Positions 57,951 through 64,000 of a stretch of 64,000 nucleotides of DNA are shown here, in pieces. Location of the stretch: positions 207,048 through 271,047 of the forward strand of contig NZ_KV820361.1 in NCBI RefSeq assembly GCF_001815355.1. The letters are read 5' to 3'. Source of the DNA: Haemophilus sp. HMSC068C11. GTDB taxonomy: Bacteria > Pseudomonadota > Gammaproteobacteria > Enterobacterales > Pasteurellaceae. A program made the position numbers and the translations under genes. The notes beneath the pieces are model-generated. The model was not told where the DNA came from, did no database searches, and worked only from the letters and a program-made list of their open reading frames with translations. Positions within the stretch are counted from its first letter, which is position 1. Each line of letters starts with the position of its first letter.

Positions 57951-58676
57951 TTATAGTTTAAATTGTTCGCCTAAATAGACACGTTTAACGTGCTCATCAT
58001 TCATGACTTCTTCCGGTGTACCGGTCGCGATAATTTTCCCCTCACCAACAATGTAAGCACGTTCACAAACATCAAGGGTTTCGCGTACGTTATGGTCGGT
58101 AATTAACACGCCTAAGCCACGATTGCGGAGATCTGTGATGATTTTCTTAATATCCGTCACCGAAATTGGGTCTACACCTGCAAAAGGTTCATCTAATAAA
58201 ATAAATTTTGGATTTGCCGCTAATGCGCGTGCAATTTCCACACGACGACGTTCACCACCAGAAAGTGATTGTCCCAGGCTATCACGAATATGGCCAATAT
58301 TGAACTCATCAATTAACTCATCCGCTCTCTCTCGGCGTTGCTCAGCGGTGAGATCTTTGCGAATTTCTAATACCGCCATAAGATTTTCATACACCGTTAA
58401 ACGACGGAAAATAGAGGCTTCTTGTGGTAAATAGCCAATTCCTCGACGAGCACGTTCATGCATAGGTAATACGCTAATATCATCGCCATCAATGGTGATT
58501 TTTCCCTGATCATGACGCACTAAACCGACGACCATGTAGAAAGTAGTGGTTTTACCTGCACCATTTGGACCAAGTAGGCCAACAATTTCATTGGAGTTTA
58601 CGGTTAAACTCACATCAGAAACCACTTTTCGGCTCTTATAGCTTTTTGCGAGAAATTCAGCTTGTAATACAGACAT
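57951..58676 (-). CDS. lptB: LPS export ABC transporter ATPase
   Basis: A 241-aa ATPase powering LptFG. Walker [16 protein letters not shown] (near 33-47), signature [16 protein letters not shown], Walker [14 protein letters not shown], switch His in ITDHN. Three nt separate it from lptA and four from ptsN: one operon lptC-lptA-lptB-ptsN-rapZ. Confidence 0.97.
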   Translation of the reverse strand: MSVLQAEFLAKSYKSRKVVSDVSLTVNSNEIVGLLGPNGAGKTTTFYMVVGLVRHDQGKITIDGDDISVLPMHERARRGIGYLPQEASIFRRLTVYENLMAVLEIRKDLTAEQRRERADELIDEFNIGHIRDSLGQSLSGGERRRVEIARALAANPKFILLDEPFAGVDPISVTDIKKIITDLRNRGLGVLITDHNVRETLDVCERAYIVGEGKIIATGTPEEVMNDEHVKRVYLGEQFKL

Positions 58677-58679
58677 CGG

Positions 58680-59198
58680 TTATTTTTTACCTTTTTGTTG
58701 TAATTGGGTCGGAATTAAGACGGTTTGCACGCGTGATTTTCCATTACCATTGGCTTTTAACTGTTGTTTTTTCACATCATAAGTGATGCGTTCACCGTTA
58801 ATTTTGCTATCTAATTGTTTTAATTCAGCATTACCGGTCAATGTTAAGAATTCAGTGCCTAAATCGTAGTGAACTTTATTCGCTCTACCGTCAACAGGTT
58901 TACCATCATCAAGTTGTTGATGGAAGGTAACAGGGCTACCAAATGCTTCAACAGTTTCTTTTTTACCTGAATTTTCAGGTGGACGAGTAATGATCACTTT
59001 ATTGGCTTTAATCAAAATGGAACCTTGCGTAATTACAACGTTATCCGTAAAGGTTACCACGCTGTTTTCCATATCTAAAGATTGATTATCTGAGACGATA
59101 TTAATCGGTTTATTGGTATCGTCTTTTAACGCAAAAGCAGACAAAGAAGTCATCATTAACGCCGTTAAAAGCAGAATTTTATTGTTTGTTGATTTCAT
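58680..59198 (-). CDS. lptA: Periplasmic LPS transport protein LptA
   Basis: A 172-aa OstA-fold protein forming the bridge that carries lipooligosaccharide across the periplasm. Signal peptide about 23 residues (cut near AFA/LK), then the PINIVSDNQSLDMENSVVTF beta-jellyroll repeat and a basic C-terminus. Its start overlaps the end of lptC by 20 nt. Confidence 0.95.
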   Translation of the reverse strand: MKSTNNKILLLTALMMTSLSAFALKDDTNKPINIVSDNQSLDMENSVVTFTDNVVITQGSILIKANKVIITRPPENSGKKETVEAFGSPVTFHQQLDDGKPVDGRANKVHYDLGTEFLTLTGNAELKQLDSKINGERITYDVKKQQLKANGNGKSRVQTVLIPTQLQQKGKK

Positions 59199-59787
59199 AA
59201 TATGTTTTTACCTGTTCCTTTAGAGTTGCAATTTGCTGACGTAAATTTCCGACGAGCTTCAATCCGCTAGAGTTAAAGTTTAATCCGTTAATTTTTACTT
59301 GCGTATCGGAAGTAATGTCTTGTGTTTTTAAATTAATTACTGCGGCTTCAGTCTCAACACGTTGTAGGCGAGATAAAGGATCAAGGCTCTCGGCAACCAC
59401 ACCACCTTCAAGATAGAGCATTTGATCTTTCGTTAATTTTGCCTTTTTCGCGCTAAGTTTCCAATTTTGTTTTTCTAATTGAATTTTATCGGTTTTCGCT
59501 TCTTTGTCTTTATTATCTAAAGAGACATCAAAAAGATAGACTAACGGCGAAATAAAATCCGTATGACCGTCTTGTGTGTAATATTCCACTTTGTCGGAAA
59601 TCGCGAGATATTGTTTTTTACCTTCAGGCGAGAATACAGTGGTTTCCATTTTATTACCGACGTATTCTGGGCTATCAGGTTTTTTAATTAGGCTTTGTAA
59701 ATCGCTATGATCTTGATTAAGCGAATAATACCAACCTAATAAAGCGAGGGCGATGACACCTAAAATAATATTCCAACGAATATTCAT
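59179..59787 (-). CDS. lptC: LPS export protein LptC
   Basis: A 202-aa bitopic inner-membrane protein: one N-terminal helix (about residues 6-22) and a periplasmic beta-jellyroll that receives LPS from LptFG and passes it to LptA. Start 59787 (MNIRWN) matches the H. influenzae family start; an upstream ATG at 59844 would add 19 residues. First gene of the lpt-ptsN-rapZ operon. Confidence 0.93.
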   Translation of the reverse strand: MNIRWNIILGVIALALLGWYYSLNQDHSDLQSLIKKPDSPEYVGNKMETTVFSPEGKKQYLAISDKVEYYTQDGHTDFISPLVYLFDVSLDNKDKEAKTDKIQLEKQNWKLSAKKAKLTKDQMLYLEGGVVAESLDPLSRLQRVETEAAVINLKTQDITSDTQVKINGLNFNSSGLKLVGNLRQQIATLKEQVKTYYEINKQ

Positions 59788-59868
59788 AAATAATGTTTTT
59801 TCCTTATTAAAAGGGTAGCTAATCATAGCACTTTTTTGACACAAAGTGCGGTCAAAAATAGCTGTATT

Positions 59869-60405
59869 TTAGTCTTCTAAAATAAGTGTTTTTAAGATCT
59901 GATAAATCTCTCTATAAGCTTTTGACAGCTTATTTTGTTCCTTCTCTTTCTGCGCTGCACGAATCAAATTGCGTAAGTGTTGGCGGTCTGCAGAAGGATG
60001 TTCATTTAACAAATCAGTCAGAGCTGCATCACCTTTTGCAATCAATTCATCACGTAAGATTTCCAACTTATGCAGCATCGCTTGTTGTTGATTATGTTTG
60101 TTTTCAATTTTTTCTAAAGCTTCACGAATAGGCTCTGCATCAATTGAGCGTAAGAGCTTACCGATGTATTGCAATTGGCGACGACGTGCCTCTTTTTGTA
60201 GACGTTGCGCTAATTCAATGGCATCTTTCAAGCTATCGTCTAATGGAACCTTAGTCAGATTTGCTTTGGTTAAGTTCACCAATTTCTCGCCGAGCTGTTT
60301 TAAATCCTCAGCATCACGTTTGATTTCACTTTTGCTTACCCAAATAATCTCTTCTTGGTCTTCATCTTCCCAATCAAAGGCTTCTTTTTTCTTACGTTTT
60401 GCCAT
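59869..60405 (-). CDS. darP: Ribosome-associated protein DarP (YjgA)
   Basis: A 178-aa highly charged helical protein of the UPF0307/DarP family, which promotes late 50S maturation in E. coli. A basic start ([20 protein letters not shown]), and conserved [13 protein letters not shown] (near residue 75) and [14 protein letters not shown] segments. Divergent from tldE, the arrangement seen in E. coli. Confidence 0.92.
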   Translation of the reverse strand: MAKRKKKEAFDWEDEDQEEIIWVSKSEIKRDAEDLKQLGEKLVNLTKANLTKVPLDDSLKDAIELAQRLQKEARRRQLQYIGKLLRSIDAEPIREALEKIENKHNQQQAMLHKLEILRDELIAKGDAALTDLLNEHPSADRQHLRNLIRAAQKEKEQNKLSKAYREIYQILKTLILED

Positions 60406-60493
60406 TCTGTTACCTTATGAAAAATTTGGTGCATTTTAGCATAAACTTTCAAAATAAGATAAAATGGCGCAAATTTTTAATAGGATTATCACC

Positions 60494-61849
60494 ATGAAAA
60501 CAGCAGAAAATTTAACCGCACTTTTAAAATCTCAAGAGCAAACATTGCGTGATGCAGTCAGTTTTGCGATTGAAACTGCACAGAAAGCGGGCGCTACCGC
60601 GGAAGTTGGCGTGACAAAAGTGAGTGGTTTATCGGTTTCAACCCGTCTGCAAGAGATTGAAAATGTTGAATTTACTAACGATGGGGCATTAGGCATTTCT
60701 GTTTATTTAGGCCAACAAAAAGGTAATGCCTCTACCTCAGATTTAAGCGAAGAAGCCATCAAAAACACCGTTGAAGCCGCGATCACTATTGCAAAATATA
60801 CCTCGCCAGATGATTGTACAGGGCTAGCCGATAAAGAACTAATGGCTTTTGAAGCGCCAGATTTAGCACTTTATCATGGGGCAAGTGTTGATGTTGAACA
60901 GGCTACGAAATTAGCTTTAGAAGCTGAAAAAGCGGCTTTGGAATACGATGCAAAAATTGTGAATAGCAATGGTGCAAGCTTTAATTCACATACCGGTGTG
61001 CGTGTTTATGGGAATACACATGGCATGTTACAAAGTTACTTATCTAGCCGTTATTCTTTATCTTGTTCGGTGATTGGTGGCGAGCTAGATCAACTTGAAA
61101 ATGACTACGAATATACGGTTTCACGTGAGTTTGATGCGCTTTCTTCCGCGGATTGGGTAGGGCAGAATTGTGCTAAAAAAGTGATTGCGCGTTTAAATCC
61201 ACAAAAATTAACGACACGTGAAGTGCCCGTGATTTTCTTAAATGATGTGGCAACAGGATTAATCTCTCATTTAACGGGCGCGATTAGTGGCGGCAGCTTA
61301 TATCGTAAATCCAGTTTCTTGCTCGATCATCTTGGAAAACAAGTATTGCCAGATTGGTTCCAAATTAGTGAGCGTCCGCATTTGTTAAAACGTTTAGCCT
61401 CCACGCCTTTTGACAGCGAAGGAGTGCGAACGCAGGATCTTGAAATTATTCAAGATGGCGTATTGCAAACCTATTTGCTCACCAGTTACAGCGGTAGAAA
61501 AATGGGCATGCAAAGTACCGGTCATGCAGGCGGTATTCATAACTGGCTTGTGAAACCAAATTTAACGGGCGGATTGACCGCACTTTTGCGCCAAATGGGC
61601 ACCGGTTTATTGGTGACAGATGTCATGGGGCAAGGTGTAAATATTGTGACGGGGGATTATTCCCGTGGCGCAGCAGGCTTCTGGGTGGAGAATGGCGAGA
61701 TCCAATATCCAGTTGCTGAAATTACTATTGCTGGTCAATTGAAGGATATGTTAAAAAATATTGTGGCAGTAGCAGATGATATTGAACATCGTTCCAATAT
61801 CCAAACCGGTTCAATCTTGTTAGATAAGATGAAAATTTCAGGAAATTAA
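60494..61849 (+). CDS. pmbA: Metalloprotease subunit TldE (PmbA)
   Basis: A 451-aa TldD/TldE family protein. TldE is the non-catalytic partner of TldD in a heterodimeric protease that trims microcin B17 precursor and degrades Ccd[26 protein letters not shown] and the C-terminal GASFNS-type and [17 protein letters not shown] segments are typical. Start 60494 (MKTAEN) has AGGA 8 nt upstream. Two uptake signals encode Thr-Ala-Leu in frame (60515, 61576). Confidence 0.95.
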   Translation: MKTAENLTALLKSQEQTLRDAVSFAIETAQKAGATAEVGVTKVSGLSVSTRLQEIENVEFTNDGALGISVYLGQQKGNASTSDLSEEAIKNTVEAAITIAKYTSPDDCTGLADKELMAFEAPDLALYHGASVDVEQATKLALEAEKAALEYDAKIVNSNGASFNSHTGVRVYGNTHGMLQSYLSSRYSLSCSVIGGELDQLENDYEYTVSREFDALSSADWVGQNCAKKVIARLNPQKLTTREVPVIFLNDVATGLISHLTGAISGGSLYRKSSFLLDHLGKQVLPDWFQISERPHLLKRLASTPFDSEGVRTQDLEIIQDGVLQTYLLTSYSGRKMGMQSTGHAGGIHNWLVKPNLTGGLTALLRQMGTGLLVTDVMGQGVNIVTGDYSRGAAGFWVENGEIQYPVAEITIAGQLKDMLKNIVAVADDIEHRSNIQTGSILLDKMKISGN

Positions 61850-61862
61850 TATTTTTTTAAAA

Positions 61863-61905
61863 TGATAATAATTCTTATTGACATGTAATTTCTTTCTGCT
61901 ACTAT
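61863..61905 (+). promoter_or_regulatory. Fur-box promoter of a small RNA
   Basis: A Fur-like 7-1-7 site TGATAATAATTCTTA (61863-61877, 12 of 14) abuts a perfect -35 TTGACA (61878-61883); a 16-bp spacer leads to -10 TACTAT (61900-61905). Confidence 0.8.
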
Positions 61906-61910
61906 ACGCA

Positions 61911-62010
61911 CATCTGTTTCGTAGCGATTGCAGGTTGCTTCAACAGGTAGAGTAGAAAGTAAATTCGTTAGGGTTAAAAAGGCTGAAGGTTTAAACTTCA
62001 GCCTTTTTTA
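61911..62010 (+). ncRNA. Predicted iron-responsive (Fur-repressed) small RNA
   Basis: A gene-free unit of about 100 nt between a Fur-boxed sigma70 promoter and a strong intrinsic terminator (stem 61976-61988 with 61996-62008, six T). No open reading frame with a ribosome site is inside. It contains UUGC and then UUGCUUC (61935-61941), echoing the conserved core of RyhB. H. influenzae has a Fur-regulated sRNA named HrrF; this may be its homologue, but I cannot compare sequences here. The 5' end is an estimate. Confidence 0.78.
61976..62010 (+). terminator. Intrinsic terminator of the predicted sRNA
   Basis: Stem AAAAAGGCTGAAG with its complement, 7-nt loop GTTTAAA, T-run; Hfq-type sRNA terminator. 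Confidence 0.93.
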
Positions 62011-62050
62011 TTGTAGAATACGCAAACGATTAAATTAAAAAGGAAAGACC

Positions 62051-62590
62051 ATGAAAAAACACCATGTCGATATTATGATTTCAGAAGCGGATGTCCGTAG
62101 TCGCATAGCTGAACTTGGCGCGGAAATTACGCGTTTTTATCAACAAAAAGCCATTGATAAACTGATTGTTGTCGGGCTTTTACGTGGTTCATTTATGTTC
62201 ATGGCCGATCTCGTGCGTGAATTAAAATTACCGGTAGAAGTGGAGTTTATGACAACTTCAAGCTATGGTTGCGGAATGACAAGTAATCACGATGTGAAAA
62301 TTACGAAAGATCTTGAAGGGGATATTCGTAATGAACATGTGCTGATTGTTGAGGACATTATTGATACGGGTTACACTCTTGAAAAAGTGCGCAGCATTTT
62401 AAATTTACGCGATCCTGCAAGCTTGGCGATTTGTACCTTATTAGATAAATCTTCTCGCCGAGAAGTGGAAGTACCGGTTGAATGGATTGGTTTTTCTATT
62501 CCGGATGAATTTGTTGTCGGCTATGGTATTGATTACGCTCAACGTTATCGTAATCTAGGCTATATTGGTAAAGTGGTTATAGACGAATAA
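62051..62590 (+). CDS. hpt: Hypoxanthine phosphoribosyltransferase
   Basis: A 179-aa purine salvage enzyme using PRPP. The PRPP loop is [14 protein letters not shown] (near residues 97-110), with [14 protein letters not shown] (here DKLIVV) and [20 protein letters not shown] at the end. AAGGAA precedes the start. Confidence 0.95.
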   Translation: MKKHHVDIMISEADVRSRIAELGAEITRFYQQKAIDKLIVVGLLRGSFMFMADLVRELKLPVEVEFMTTSSYGCGMTSNHDVKITKDLEGDIRNEHVLIVEDIIDTGYTLEKVRSILNLRDPASLAICTLLDKSSRREVEVPVEWIGFSIPDEFVVGYGIDYAQRYRNLGYIGKVVIDE

Positions 62591-62605
62591 TTTATTTTTC
62601 AATAA

Positions 62606-62646
62606 AAAGAGCGGTCAAAATTCACAGAGATTTTTGACCGCTCTTT
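62606..62646. terminator. Bidirectional terminator between hpt and der
   Basis: Inverted repeat with AAAGAGCGGTCAAAA arms (uptake-signal variant), A and T runs both ways. Confidence 0.9.
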
Positions 62647-62657
62647 GTTTGTTAAGA

Positions 62658-64000
62658 TTAGCGTTTTGCTTTTTTGATAAACTTCATCAAGCGTTTACGT
62701 TTACGTAATTGGTTTGGTGTGAGTTTATTTTTTCTACCCGCGAATGGGTTTGAACCTTCTTGGAATAGCAAGCGAATTGGCGAACCAATAATTTTCAAAC
62801 TCTTACGATAATAATTAGATAAATAACGTTTGTATGAATCCGGTAATTTATCCATTTGGTTACCATGTACCACGATAATCGGTGGATTATAGCCGCCTGG
62901 GTGAGCGTATTTTAATTTAATACGACGACCGCCAATCATTGGTGGTTGATGCTCATCCGTTGCCATTTGTAAAATGCGGGTAAGAAGGGACGTCGTCATT
63001 TTTTGCGTTGCGCAAGCATAAGCTTCTTTAATCGAATCAAAAAGATTACCCACGCCACTGCCGTGTAAAGCTGAAATAAAATGCACACGGGCAAAGTCGA
63101 TGAAATCAAGACGGCGATCTAATTCGGATTTGACGCGATCTTTCACATCTTGATCTAAACCATCCCATTTATTTACGACGATCACGAGCGAACGACCTGC
63201 ATTTAAGATAAAGCCAAGTAGAGAGAGATCTTGATCTGAAATGTTTTCACGCGCATCAATTGTGAGTAACACCACATTTGCATCTTGAATCGCTTGTAAT
63301 GTTTTGATGACAGAGAATTTCTCAACGGCTAAATGCACTTTACCACGTTTACGCACACCTGCTGTGTCAATTAAGGTGTATTGCTGACCATCGCGTTCCA
63401 TTGGAATATAGATACTGTCACGTGTTGTGCCTGGCATGTCGTAAACTACCACGCGATCTTCACCTAAAATACGATTGGTTAATGTCGATTTACCGACGTT
63501 TGGACGGCCTACAATCGCAATTTTGATATTTTTATCTTGTTCTTCTTCAAGCTCTTCGTCCAATGCATCATCAATTAATGACGTATCTTCCTCTGAATCA
63601 AAGTCAAATTCATGATCCCATTCATCTTTTTCTTCTTCATCAGAAGTGCGGTCATTTTCTGCTTCATTTTCTTGTAATTTCTCTGCTAAAGGGGCAAGTA
63701 CTTGCTCCATTAACTGGGTTACACCACGACCTTGTGATGCGGCAATTTGTTCAATTTCACCTAAGCCTAATTGATAGAATTCCGCACAGTGTGAGTCTGC
63801 ATCAATACCGTCAGTTTTATTTGCTACAACCACGGTTGTTTTATTAGTACGTTGGCGTAAGTAGTTGGCAATGCCAATGTCTGCAGCCGTTAAACCTGCA
63901 CGCGCATCCACTAAGAAAAGCACGACATCGGCTTCTTCAATCGCTAATAAGGATTGTTCCGCCATTTTTTCTTCAACGCCTTCTTCTGTGCCATCAATAC
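62658..64000 (-). CDS. der: Ribosome-assembly GTPase Der (EngA), 5' end missing
   Basis: At least 447 codons; the start lies beyond the window edge. The visible part opens at [20 protein letters not shown] (G-domain 1 after its G3). Then come NKTDG (G4), an acidic linker of about 50 residues, the second G domain ([26 protein letters not shown]) and a KH-like C-terminal domain ending KKAKR. Der acts in 50S maturation. An uptake signal (63654-63662) lies in the linker, encoding part of [10 protein letters not shown]. Confidence 0.96.
   Translation of the reverse strand, partial: IDGTEEGVEEKMAEQSLLAIEEADVVLFLVDARAGLTAADIGIANYLRQRTNKTTVVVANKTDGIDADSHCAEFYQLGLGEIEQIAASQGRGVTQLMEQVLAPLAEKLQENEAENDRTSDEEEKDEWDHEFDFDSEEDTSLIDDALDEELEEEQDKNIKIAIVGRPNVGKSTLTNRILGEDRVVVYDMPGTTRDSIYIPMERDGQQYTLIDTAGVRKRGKVHLAVEKFSVIKTLQAIQDANVVLLTIDARENISDQDLSLLGFILNAGRSLVIVVNKWDGLDQDVKDRVKSELDRRLDFIDFARVHFISALHGSGVGNLFDSIKEAYACATQKMTTSLLTRILQMATDEHQPPMIGGRRIKLKYAHPGGYNPPIIVVHGNQMDKLPDSYKRYLSNYYRKSLKIIGSPIRLLFQEGSNPFAGRKNKLTPNQLRKRKRLMKFIKKAKR

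Overview
The window is a stretch of Pasteurellaceae chromosome, almost certainly genus Haemophilus and closest in feel to H. parainfluenzae or H. influenzae. The evidence is an AT-rich base composition, about 46 perfect copies (hand count) of the nine-base Haemophilus DNA-uptake signal AAGTGCGGT or its complement, many of them paired as intergenic terminators, and conserved gene neighbourhoods (artPIQM next to gmhA, lptCAB-ptsN-rapZ, cydDC-trxB, the complete dcw cluster). I see no insertion sequence, prophage, CRISPR array or integron; this is core genome and nearly every gene is recognisable.

Layout. 1-217: a minus-strand tRNA operon (Gly-Cys-Leu, the last cut by the window edge) with a clear sigma70 promoter. 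472-9531: metB, trxA, a secreted ATP-dependent DNA ligase with a competence-type CRP-S site, gmhA, the arginine importer artPIQM behind tandem ArgR boxes, the sirtuin cobB, a zinc-ribbon membrane protein and a CstA-family transporter with a CRP site. 9741-27902: the division and cell-wall (dcw) cluster mraZ-rsmH-ftsL-ftsI-murE-murF-mraY-murD-ftsW-murG-murC-ddl-ftsQ-ftsA-ftsZ followed by lpxC, all on the plus strand and mostly tightly packed, with MraZ-type repeats at the front. 28023-36464: ushA, pheA, yjdM, ytfJ, an ECF sigma/anti-sigma pair divergent from a methionine-rich exported protein, cysS, ppiB, a TatD-family nuclease and nrdG. 36584-36698: the 4.5S signal recognition particle RNA. 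36717-45918: cydC/cydD, trxB, cnoX-like, a PurR-boxed xanthine/urate permease, a SLC13/DASS carboxylate transporter and a uracil-DNA-glycosylase-family protein. 45993-49984: nrdD with NrdR, Fur and FNR sites, then grpE with a sigma32 promoter, and nadK. 50063-56500: recN (LexA), metK (MetJ), sprT, an opacity-type outer-membrane protein, yffB, dapE and an M15 peptidase. 56540-62590: rapZ, ptsN, lptB, lptA, lptC, darP, tldE, a Fur-boxed small-RNA gene and hpt. 62658-64000: der, cut by the window end.

The most interesting loci are (i) the ECF sigma factor, a 55-residue zinc anti-sigma gene and a divergently transcribed exported protein with methionine at every fifth residue, which looks like a compact oxidant (hypochlorite/methionine-oxidation) defence module; (ii) a gene-free transcription unit at 61863-62010 with a Fur box, a strong promoter and a strong terminator, i.e. 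an iron-responsive small RNA; (iii) a PtsN protein whose phosphorylatable histidine is lysine; and (iv) an FtsZ tail lacking the canonical FtsA/ZipA-binding peptide. Many regulatory sites (ArgR, PurR, NrdR, MetJ, MraZ, LexA, Fur, FNR, CRP, CRP-S, sigma32) can be read directly from the DNA. All identifications are from sequence reading alone; no database search was run.
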